Shown: piece by piece, positions 1 through 5,036 of the stretch
Layout: every line of letters begins with the position of its first letter
How positions within the stretch are numbered: position 1 is the first letter of the stretch
Source of the DNA: Methanofollis sp.
GTDB lineage: Archaea; Halobacteriota; Methanomicrobia; Methanomicrobiales; Methanofollaceae
NCBI GenBank assembly: GCA_028696365.1
Contig: JAQVHG010000116.1
Span: 1 to 6,989 of the forward strand
Reading direction: 5' to 3'
Length of the DNA: 6,989 nucleotides
The notes under the pieces: model-generated
Told to the model about the DNA's origin: nothing
The model's input: only the letters and a program-made list of their open reading frames with translations
The model's database searches: none
Translations under genes and position numbers: made by a program

Positions 1-174
1 ACCGGATACCCCTTCCCCCTCTTCGACGCCCACCGCCTTGCGACGATCACACAGGACCAGGTCGACCAGGTGAGGCAGGCCCTGATCATGGGGATGAGCG
101 AGCAGGGCATGACAGGGAACGAATTCCAGGCATATTTTGGTGATATCCATGACAGATTTGCATCCTATCGATGA
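1..174 (+). CDS. nurA: DNA repair nuclease NurA, C-terminal end (partial)
   Basis: This reading frame is open from the first base and stops at TGA 172-174, giving about 57 residues of the C-terminus; the start and the catalytic acidic residues lie outside the window. The visible part begins TGYPFPLFDAHRLATIT, which resembles the conserved C-terminal strand of NurA proteins (a proline-rich YP-PL segment followed by an AHR-like motif), and continues into a helical tail ending FASYR. NurA is the 5'-3' nuclease that works inside the HerA hexamer channel to resect DNA double-strand breaks, normally with Mre11-Rad50. The next gene is herA, starting inside this one (26-nt overlap), which is the classical archaeal arrangement and the strongest support for the call. 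With only the tail visible, the identity depends on motif resemblance plus neighbourhood. Confidence 0.78.
   Translation, partial: TGYPFPLFDAHRLATITQDQVDQVRQALIMGMSEQGMTGNEFQAYFGDIHDRFASYR
139..144 (+). promoter_or_regulatory. Shine-Dalgarno site that sets the herA start
   Basis: GGTGAT lies inside the nurA end, four bases before ATG 149. It is complementary to ATCACC near the 3' end of archaeal 16S rRNA. It favours ATG 149 over the upstream in-frame TTG 137 and GTG 140, which overlap or lie within the site itself. Confidence 0.55.
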
Positions 175-1747
175 CGACGACTCGGCCAAGTACCGGCTCA
201 TCGGCGAGAGCGTCCTTTCGTACCGCTTCATCGTCCCGCATGATGCCAGGGTCTATCTCGGCGACCTCCTCAAGATCGTCGACCAGACCAAGGGCCTGAC
301 CTTCTATGCGAAGGTGAGCGAGATACGGCATGCCTGCAACTTTGCAGACCCGAGGTGGGACACGAGGGCCTATGGCCGCCGGTTCTACGAGATGGGAGAG
401 GACGTCTTCCTTGAGGTGGCAGCGGTCCCGCTCGGCTACGTCGACGGGGCTGGGAAGTTCAGGAAGCCAAACACCTTGCCCTCCAAGTTTTCTGAGGTGA
501 TCACCGACCCTGATGCCGCAGACTTCGCCTTCCTGAGAGGTGAGATGGGCGAGATCGAGGTCGGGCTTCTCAAGAACGGGCTCGGCGTCGTCGAAGGCGT
601 CCCGGTCGCCCTCCACGCGAGGGTGATGGCCCAGCACATGGGAGTCTTTGCGACCACCGGCATGGGCAAGAGCAACTTCATGAAGGTCTTCTCCGCTTCA
701 TGCATGAAGGCGCGGCAGTTTGGGATGCTCATCGTCGACCCGCACGGGGAGTACGCGACCGGGGGGCGTTCGTCCACCGGCGATCCCACCAAGGGCCTCC
801 TCCATTATACGGCAGGGAGGGATGGGCTTGCGGTCTTCACCATCGACAGGGAGAAATTGAAAAAATATCACCTCAACCGTCTCTGGATCGAGTACGACGA
901 CATCAGGGCCTCTGACCTGAACATCCTCTTCGATCATTCTGAGGCACAGCACGACATCCTCGAACTCCTCAGCGGGGTGCGGGGTTCAGACCTCATCGCC
1001 TTCTTTGGGGAGAATGATTTTGACAATTTCGATGCCCGGGACTATGAGGGGCGCTTCAGGTGGATTGCGAAAAAACTGCGCACCTCCCAGCCTGGTCCGC
1101 TCACCGTCCTCAAGCGCCATTTCGAGATCCTGACCGAGAAGAACGATTCGCTCTTCAGGAGAGAAGGGTCGGCCATCCCCGAGATCATCAAGGCCCTTGA
1201 CGAGCACAAGGTGGTCCTCATCGACATCCCTGGCATGAGTGAGCGGAGCGAACTCTTCGTCCTCTCGGTGATCACCCGCAAGATCATGGCAGGCCACCGC
1301 GAGTGGGGGGTCGACAAGGAGGAAGAACCGCCCCAGGTGCTCATCGCGATCGAGGAGGCGCAGCGGGTCCTTGGTACCGGCGGTCGGCGGACCCAGATCT
1401 TCCGCGAGGTGGCGATGGAGGGGCGGAAGTTCGGGGTCGGGCTCTGTGTCGTCACGCAGCAGCCCAAAAACATCGATCCGCGGGTCCTTGCCCAGCTCAA
1501 CACCTTTGTGGTGATGGGACTTGGCGACAGGGGCGACCGCGAGATAATCGCGAGCAGCGCAAAACAGGACCTCTCGAAGATGGACACCGAGATCCAGACC
1601 CTCGATACCGGGGAAGCGGTCATCTCCACCCTGAAGATCCCCTTCCCGGTGAGCACAAAGATCCATGCCTTCGATCCCTATATCCAGAGATTGAACAAGG
1701 AGACCAGGCGCCCGATCGACGAGGGGTTGAAGCGGGGTTTTGTCTGA
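149..1747 (+). CDS. herA: HerA bipolar DNA helicase/translocase
   Basis: HerA is a hexameric FtsK/VirB4-like ATPase that pumps DNA into its partner nuclease NurA during resection of double-strand breaks in the cytoplasm. From ATG 149 the protein has 532 residues, a normal HerA length. An N-terminal beta-rich segment (about residues 8-110, YRLIGESVLSYRFIV onward) fits the HAS-barrel. The DUF87-type ATPase core follows, with Walker A ATTGMGKS at 168-175 (Lys174), IVDPHGEY soon after it, and Walker B VLIAIEEAQ at 397-405 (Glu402/Glu403). Next comes the GRKFGVGLCVVTQQP segment, with a probable arginine finger at Arg426 and the TQQP sensor-like motif at 436-439. The C-terminal stretch (AISTLKIPFPV-like, then HAFDPYIQ) is the usual HerA lid. 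ATG 149 is chosen because GGTGAT precedes it by four bases; TTG 137 would add four residues. The gene overlaps nurA by 26 nt, so the two are probably co-translated. No key residue is missing. The stop is followed after six bases by repeat copy A. Confidence 0.95.
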   Translation: MTDLHPIDDDDSAKYRLIGESVLSYRFIVPHDARVYLGDLLKIVDQTKGLTFYAKVSEIRHACNFADPRWDTRAYGRRFYEMGEDVFLEVAAVPLGYVDGAGKFRKPNTLPSKFSEVITDPDAADFAFLRGEMGEIEVGLLKNGLGVVEGVPVALHARVMAQHMGVFATTGMGKSNFMKVFSASCMKARQFGMLIVDPHGEYATGGRSSTGDPTKGLLHYTAGRDGLAVFTIDREKLKKYHLNRLWIEYDDIRASDLNILFDHSEAQHDILELLSGVRGSDLIAFFGENDFDNFDARDYEGRFRWIAKKLRTSQPGPLTVLKRHFEILTEKNDSLFRREGSAIPEIIKALDEHKVVLIDIPGMSERSELFVLSVITRKIMAGHREWGVDKEEEPPQVLIAIEEAQRVLGTGGRRTQIFREVAMEGRKFGVGLCVVTQQPKNIDPRVLAQLNTFVVMGLGDRGDREIIASSAKQDLSKMDTEIQTLDTGEAVISTLKIPFPVSTKIHAFDPYIQRLNKETRRPIDEGLKRGFV

Positions 1748-1753
1748 AGAAAT

Positions 1754-1972
1754 GGCTCTGTAGAACCTTTCGCCAGTCCTTGGTATGGGCGTGACTTAAT
1801 CGCCTCCCCACATCTTCTCGTCGGAGGTTGCACCTCCGGACCCCCTGGAATGGCGATGGGGGTGGGAAGGCATAATGGGCGGATATGAAGTGGGGGCTAC
1901 TGTCCTCGACAAATCTTGTGGCGGGGGGCGGCACGCCCCCCCACCAGGGAAAACTATCTAGAGGATTTACCA
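1754..1972 (+). repeat. Intergenic inverted-end repeat, copy A
   Basis: The left end GGCTCTGTAGAA starts six bases after the herA stop. The copy then shares the family order: a TTGGTATGGGCGTG segment, CCTCCCCACATCTTCTCG, a hairpin CGGAGGT-TGC-ACCTCCG (1822-1838), CCGGACCCCCTGG, GGGAAGGCA (1864-1872), a GTGGCGGGGGGCGGCACG segment, and a second hairpin with an 8-bp stem and GCA loop (1923-1941). The right end AGAGGATTTACCA (1960-1972) is a diverged inverted partner of the left end. The boundaries rest on hand comparison with copies B, C, D and E, so they may shift by a few bases. Confidence 0.6.
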
Positions 1973-2037
1973 TGAACATATCCCAAAACTCACTGGGGTT
2001 GAAAATGATCTTGAACTGAATTTTTTCGTTCCTGAAT

Positions 2038-2230
2038 TTCTAAACCCTATCCTTCACCGGGGGGCTTGGCCGCCCCCCGGACCCCCCGCCACACGATAGG
2101 TCATGGACGACAACCCCTCTTCATAGATTTTGAATATGCCTTCCCGACCCTATCTTCATCCCAGGGGTCCGGGCGGCACAGCGCCCCCGGCGAGATGATG
2201 TGGGAAGGAGGGTGAGGATTCTACAGAACC
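2038..2230 (-). repeat. Intergenic inverted-end repeat, copy E (minus strand)
   Basis: Read on the minus strand, it begins GGTTCTGTAGAATCCTCACC at 2230. It continues with CCTTCCCACATCATCTCGCCGG, a GGGCG/CGCCC hairpin (2171-2186) and CCGGACCCCTGGGATGAAG. It then carries GGGAAGGCATATTCAAA and ends in a 9-bp hairpin CCGGGGGGC-TTGGCC-GCCCCCCGG (2057-2080, plus-strand reading). Positions 2072-2172 align without gaps to copy C 4575-4675 with 17 differences in 101 (hand count). The distal end (about 2038-2053) is decayed and its boundary uncertain. Confidence 0.65.
2057..2080. repeat. Strong GC hairpin inside copy E
   Basis: CCGGGGGGC (2057-2065) pairs perfectly with GCCCCCCGG (2072-2080) around a TTGGCC loop. 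Its core of 19 bases, GGGGGGCTTGGCCGCCCCC, recurs unchanged at 2369-2387 in copy D. There is no T-tract after either arm, so it does not look like a simple intrinsic terminator. Confidence 0.7.
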
Positions 2231-2337
2231 AACAGTCGAGAAGATCTTTTTTCGAGAGCATCCCGGCCCAGGCAAGGGGAAGGTGACGATCAGATGTGCC
2301 GTCCCTCATCACAGAATTTTTCCAGTAGTTTCAGCTT

Positions 2338-2457
2338 TGTAAAAACCCTCTGGATCTCTCTCTCTGGCGGGGGGCTTGGCCGCCCCCGGCCAAAGAGGAG
2401 GGAAGGCGGGTGACACCCCTCTCCCCCACACAAGAGGTGAGGGTTTCTACAGAACCC
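2338..2457 (-). repeat. Intergenic inverted-end repeat, copy D (short internally deleted form, minus strand)
   Basis: TGTAAAAACCCTC (2338-2350) and GAGGGTTTCTACA (2439-2451) are inverted ends matching at 12 of 13 positions, enclosing 114 bp; homology to other left ends continues to about 2457. On the minus strand the order is GGGTTCTGTAGAAACCCTCACC, a TTGTGTGG segment, GTGTCACCCGCCTTCCC, then directly the GC hairpin (2370-2387) and CGCCAGAGAGAGA before the right end. The CCGGA-CCCTGGGATG to CGTGTGGCG middle block seen in C and E is absent, so this copy looks like an internally deleted, MITE-like version of the longer element. Confidence 0.65.
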
Positions 2458-2589
2458 TACAAAGTTACATTGTCATCAAGTACGCTTGAGGCCGTGATCT
2501 CACCATATACTAAATTCTACGGGGCCAATAGGTGGAGATAAATACGGAGTTGGCCACCTCTCAGAGATCAGAGTTTCCAACTATAGGGC

Positions 2590-2689
2590 TTCACCCCCTG
2601 ACTCCTCCCCTCTCCTCATGACCGGTGGTGGGAACGCTTCATCATCACTCACGCGTTCCCCCTTTCCAGACAGTCAGTGAGGGGGTGAA
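2590..2689. other. Nested inverted-repeat stretch of unknown role
   Basis: The outer arms TTCACCCCCT plus GACT (2590-2603) pair with AGTC plus AGGGGGTGAA (2672-2675 and 2680-2689), leaving a 4-nt bulge. Inside them GGGAACGC (2630-2637) pairs perfectly with GCGTTCCC (2653-2660) around a 15-nt loop. It lacks the TGTAGAA ends of the A-E repeat family. It could be a structured untranslated leader, a small RNA, or the relic of another repeat; nothing visible decides between these. Confidence 0.4.
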
Positions 2690-2822
2690 CTTGATAGGAA
2701 GAGGAGTCCCTCTGCAAAGCCCTGGACCTTCGAAAGGCATTAACCCACAGAAATACAACAGATTTCCCATGAACGGCGCTCTCCTGAGTCGTGCCTCCCT
2801 GGCGATCTTGTCGGGGATCATC

Positions 2823-2876
2823 GTTGTCAACCTGCGTGTGGCGGTATCCCTCCCACAAGCAGGGACCTTGTCAACC
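2823..2876. promoter_or_regulatory. Paired TTGTCAACC sites flanking a hairpin, possible operator
   Basis: GTTGTCAACC (2823-2832) and CTTGTCAACC (2867-2876) are near-identical direct repeats 44 bp apart; the core GTTG-T-CAAC is itself palindromic. Between them CCTGCGTGTGG (2831-2841) pairs with CCACAAGCAGG (2853-2863) apart from one mismatch. The second site ends seven bases before the TATA-like AAAATAAA of the amidase gene, where an archaeal regulator could act. Function is inferred from position and symmetry only. Confidence 0.3.
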
Positions 2877-2883
2877 AGACTGG

Positions 2884-2891
2884 AAAATAAA
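2884..2891 (+). promoter_or_regulatory. Candidate archaeal TATA box for the amidase gene
   Basis: AAAATAAA lies 21-28 nt before ATG 2912. An archaeal TATA box usually sits about 25 nt before the start of transcription, so the mRNA would begin close to or at the ATG. Only a weak AGGG (2901-2904) precedes the start codon, which also fits a leaderless or very short leader transcript. Confidence 0.35.
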
Positions 2892-2911
2892 CTAAATCTC
2901 AGGGCCTCGCC

Positions 2912-3652
2912 ATGAAGATCTGCTGTGCAGAGGTCAGGACCGGAGCAACAGTTGCGGAGAACCTTGTGCGCGCCGACCGGTGCATTGCCGCGGCGTCCCT
3001 CGCCGGGGCCGACCTCGTCCTCTTCCCAGAGCAGTTCGCGACCGGGTGGTCACCGGTGCACCCGGTCGCCGCCCCTTCCATCCTCCCGGCCCTCGCAGAG
3101 AGTGCAGCCAGTCATGGCATCTGGGTTGTCGGATCCTCGATGGAAGGGGAGGAGATGCCGCAGAACACCGCCTGGGTTCTCGGGCCTGACAGAGAGGTCC
3201 ATGCCCGCTATGCCAAGGTCCACCTCTTCACTCCTCTGGGAGAAGATCTGACCTGCTCAGCAGGCGACCAGCCAGCGGTCTTTGATGCAAACGGCGTTCG
3301 ATTCGGGCTTGCGATCTGCTATGACCTCAGGTTCCCTGAACTCTTTCTGTATTATGCGAGGTGTGGCGTCGAGTGCGTCCTTGTCCCGGCGGCATGGCCA
3401 TCAGAGAGACTCTCCCAGTGGGAGATCTTGGCCAAGGCACGGGCCCTTGATGCAGGATGTTATCTCGCGGGTGCGAACACCTATGGTGGATCGTGCATCG
3501 CCGCTCCTGATGGCTCTTTTGTCGGGGAACGAAGTGGAGGGATGGTCTATGGGGCGGTCGACCCGTCGAGGGTCACCGAGATGCGCGCCTCGATACCGGT
3601 CATGAGAGACCGGAGGCCCGACCTCTATGCATGGTGGGAGGACAGACAGTGA
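2912..3652 (+). CDS. Nitrilase-superfamily carbon-nitrogen hydrolase (amidase type)
   Basis: A cytoplasmic C-N hydrolase of 246 residues that should cleave an amide to an acid and ammonia through a cysteine thioester. The catalytic Glu-Lys-Cys set is complete: Glu40 in LVLFPEQFATG, Lys102 in YAKVHLF and Cys136 in ICYDLRFPELF, with a probable fourth residue Glu111 after the lysine loop. The later KARALDAGCYLAGAN (residues 175-189) is the usual family segment before the C-terminal strands. Length and the KVHLF/CYDLRFPE pattern resemble omega-amidase/Nit-like members rather than aromatic nitrilases or NAD synthetase domains, but the substrate cannot be read from sequence. ATG 2912 begins directly at the first beta strand (MKICCAEV), so no upstream start is needed. 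Its stop overlaps the GTG start of the next gene, so the two are probably one operon. Confidence 0.9.
   Translation: MKICCAEVRTGATVAENLVRADRCIAAASLAGADLVLFPEQFATGWSPVHPVAAPSILPALAESAASHGIWVVGSSMEGEEMPQNTAWVLGPDREVHARYAKVHLFTPLGEDLTCSAGDQPAVFDANGVRFGLAICYDLRFPELFLYYARCGVECVLVPAAWPSERLSQWEILAKARALDAGCYLAGANTYGGSCIAAPDGSFVGERSGGMVYGAVDPSRVTEMRASIPVMRDRRPDLYAWWEDRQ
3636..3641 (+). promoter_or_regulatory. Shine-Dalgarno site that sets the membrane hydrolase start
   Basis: GGGAGG lies seven bases before GTG 3649. It sits downstream of ATG 3631 and GTG 3634, so it cannot serve them, and it supports GTG 3649, whose GTGA overlaps the stop codon of the amidase gene. Confidence 0.6.
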
Positions 3653-4362
3653 AAGGTGACGAACACCTCAGCATCAGCCTTGCAACAGCCGCGACGGTCC
3701 TGGCTCCCCTCCTGCTCACCATCCCGCCAGGGTGGACGGTGGCCGCCCTCTTCGGGGTCTTCATCGGCGCGCTCGCTCCAGATGCCGATGCCAACGCCTC
3801 GGCGATCTTTCACACCCGTATGCCTGGCAAGCGTAACAGGCGGGTCTACTTCCTCCCGATCTTCGGCTATGGGATCAAGTATCTTGTCTACTACCCGATC
3901 TCGCTCCCCTTCATCCTTCTCCTCGGCGAGCGCGGGATGCCCAAGCACCGCGGCCTCCTCCATTCAGTGATCGGGCTCGTCCTCATGACCCTGGTCGTCG
4001 GGTTCTATGCCTGGCTTCTCGGGACAGCACTGTTAGGTTTTTCCTGGAACGGGACAGTTCAAGCCTTCCTCCTCGGCCTCTTTGGCGGGGCGGTCTTCCA
4101 CCTCCTCGAGGACTCATGCACGAAGAGTGGGGTTGCCTGGCTCTTCCCCTTCTCAGAGCACCGGACAAGGGGGCGGATCACTACCGGCAACGGCGACCGC
4201 AGACCGATGCTCTACGCTGGGGTGATGAGCGTGGGGGCGGTCGGTACTTTTGTGGCCTCTGTCATTGGCATGATACCTGCTGAGTTCGTCCCCTGGAGTG
4301 GGGCGGTGCTGGCCACTGTGCTCTGGGTGGTCTTCCTGGTCGTCAGCAAGTTTGGGAGATAG
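3649..4362 (+). CDS. YdjM/DUF457-type membrane-bound metal-dependent hydrolase
   Basis: A membrane protein of 237 residues from GTG 3649. The family pattern of scattered metal-ligand residues is present: His6 in DEHLSIS, Asp45/Asp47 in LAPDADAN (43-49), His100 and His105 in KHRGLLHS, and His151 with Glu154/Asp155 in FHLLEDSCTKSGVAWLFPF. This fits PF04307 proteins (YdjM, LexA-regulated in E. coli), annotated as metal-dependent hydrolases although the substrate is unknown. Hydrophobic spans are visible near residues 13-27, 29-44, 80-93, 106-129, 136-152, 187-208 and 215-233. ATG 3631 would add six residues (MVGGQT) but lacks a suitable ribosome site. The GTGA overlap with the amidase gene suggests translational coupling and a shared task, perhaps on a membrane-related amide, which is only inference. 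A repeat (copy C) begins 24 nt after the stop. Confidence 0.8.
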   Translation: MKGDEHLSISLATAATVLAPLLLTIPPGWTVAALFGVFIGALAPDADANASAIFHTRMPGKRNRRVYFLPIFGYGIKYLVYYPISLPFILLLGERGMPKHRGLLHSVIGLVLMTLVVGFYAWLLGTALLGFSWNGTVQAFLLGLFGGAVFHLLEDSCTKSGVAWLFPFSEHRTRGRITTGNGDRRPMLYAGVMSVGAVGTFVASVIGMIPAEFVPWSGAVLATVLWVVFLVVSKFGR

Positions 4363-4386
4363 AGTAATAGATTGTGGCATTTTAAA

Positions 4387-4728
4387 TCTGTAGAATCAGG
4401 CACGAGGGAACGCAAAGGATGGTCTTTTTCAATTGCCACCCTTCCATCCTCTTCCAAAGGAGGGCCAGGGGCAACGCGCCCCCTGGCGCGAGATTGCGGT
4501 GTTGATTCGACAATTGGGTGCGCCCTGTGAGAACAACGTGCCTTCCCACATCGATCACGCCGGAGGCTCTTCCCCCGGATCCCTGGGATGAAAATTGAGC
4601 CTGGAAGGTATATTCAAACTCCCTGAAGAGGGATTGCCGTCCACGACCTATCATGTCGCGGGGGGTTTGGGGGGCTGGCAACTGGCACGCCCCCCGACAG
4701 AGAGATTCATCAAGAGGAATTTTACAGA
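4387..4728 (+). repeat. Intergenic inverted-end repeat, copy C (longest form)
   Basis: TCTGTAGAAT (4387-4396) and ATTTTACAGA (4719-4728) are inverted ends (9 of 10). Inside are a hairpin CCAGGGGC-AACGC-GCCCCCTGG (4465-4486, one bulge), a palindrome pair TGCCTTCCC (4539-4547) and TGGAAGGTA (4602-4610), and a terminal G6/C6 stem with GTCG/CGAC flanks (4655-4698). The segment 4575-4675 aligns without gaps to the minus strand of copy E at 84 of 101 positions. Its 5' part (4397-4535) has only faint resemblance to the other copies, and may be an insertion or more diverged sequence. Confidence 0.6.
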
Positions 4729-4731
4729 TTC

Positions 4732-4750
4732 AGAAAATGAAAGATTTTCT
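4732..4750. repeat. AT-rich perfect hairpin after copy C
   Basis: AGAAAAT (4732-4738) pairs perfectly with ATTTTCT (4744-4750) around GAAAG. It directly follows the right end of copy C. It might assist transcript termination, but there is no clear T-tract after it. Confidence 0.35.
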
Positions 4751-4930
4751 CAAATAGTCATCGCTCATTATATTCGCGGCGAAGAGATAAGACAGGTCGG
4801 GGGTGGCGGCCCCTTGATCAAGAACTCTCTCCCTCCTCCTGGAAAAGAGAACGTTGGAGAGTGGCCTCTCATCTTCATGAAGGATCTGGATCGTCCCTCA
4901 GGTGGGACTCTTCTGGACCTTTGTCTCATG

Positions 4931-4942
4931 AGCAGATCTGCT
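4931..4942. promoter_or_regulatory. Perfect 12-bp palindrome upstream of thrC
   Basis: AGCAGATCTGCT is its own reverse complement and lies 94 bases before the thrC start. A dimeric regulator could bind it, but one palindrome of this length can occur by chance in a window this size. Confidence 0.2.
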
Positions 4943-5002
4943 GGCTGAAGTTTTCGGCACTAGTATCAATCCAGACCAATCGTGATGCCCTCCCCCAAGC
5001 CG

Positions 5003-5010
5003 AATTTTCA
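5003..5010 (+). promoter_or_regulatory. Weak candidate TATA box for thrC
   Basis: AATTTTCA, 27-34 bases before ATG 5037, is the most AT-rich stretch at a plausible distance from the gene. No Shine-Dalgarno site is visible before the ATG, so a short-leader transcript would fit. The match to an archaeal TATA box is poor. Confidence 0.2.
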
Positions 5011-5036
5011 TCTACCCGGACAACTAACATTCTCAT

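Larger units (their letters stand above)
1748..2911. other. Long non-coding gap with repeat copies A, E and D and a structured stretch
   Basis: About 1.16 kb without a convincing gene. The longest frames lack domain-like composition, and several run across hairpins or repeat ends. From left to right it holds repeat A (plus strand, 1754-1972), an AT-richer spacer (1973-2037), repeat E (minus, about 2038-2230), a spacer with a weak T-rich hairpin (TCGAGAA 2236-2242 against TTTTCGA 2249-2255, one G-T pair), and repeat D (minus, 2338-2457). After these come a spacer with a small TCAAG-TACG-CTTGA hairpin (2476-2489), a nested inverted-repeat stretch (2590-2689), and the probable promoter region of the amidase gene (2823-2911). 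I see no tRNA or rRNA in it. Confidence 0.7.
4363..5036. other. Non-coding gap with repeat copy C and the thrC upstream region
   Basis: About 670 bases. The left half is repeat copy C (4387-4728). It is followed by a perfect AT hairpin AGAAAAT-GAAAG-ATTTTCT (4732-4750), a G-rich GGTCGGGGGTGGCGG patch (4797-4811), and a 12-bp perfect palindrome (4931-4942). The longest plus-strand frame (4595-4948) runs through the repeat and has no protein-like features. No RNA gene was recognised. Confidence 0.65.

Noticed and set aside
137..148. TTG 137 or GTG 140 as the herA start
   Set aside because: They overlap or lie within the GGTGAT ribosome site, and ATG 149 has correct spacing.
986..1666. Long minus-strand frames opposite herA
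   Set aside because: They mirror the codon use of a clearly real gene; Asp/Glu/Arg/Leu-rich shadow composition and no motifs.
1923..2387. G6/C6 hairpins as ordinary intrinsic terminators
   Set aside because: No T-tract follows them, they lie hundreds of bases from the nearest stop, and they recur as modules of the repeat.
1754..2457. CRISPR array
   Set aside because: Repeats are long, diverged, in both orientations and irregularly spaced, with no uniform spacers or cas genes.
1748..2911. tRNA or other classical RNA gene in the long gap
   Set aside because: No T-arm (GGTTCGAATCC-like) or cloverleaf pattern was found in any gap on either strand.
2625..2915. Plus-strand open frame of 96 codons with a short hydrophobic patch
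   Set aside because: It covers part of the inverted-repeat stretch and the amidase promoter region, runs into the amidase start, and its composition is not protein-like.
3631..3648. ATG 3631 as the membrane hydrolase start
   Set aside because: No ribosome site upstream; GGGAGG at 3636-3641 and the GTGA overlap point to GTG 3649.
4595..4948. Plus-strand open frame of 117 codons
   Set aside because: It lies across repeat copy C and its hairpins, has no ribosome site or domain-like sequence, and is open mainly because the region is GC-rich.
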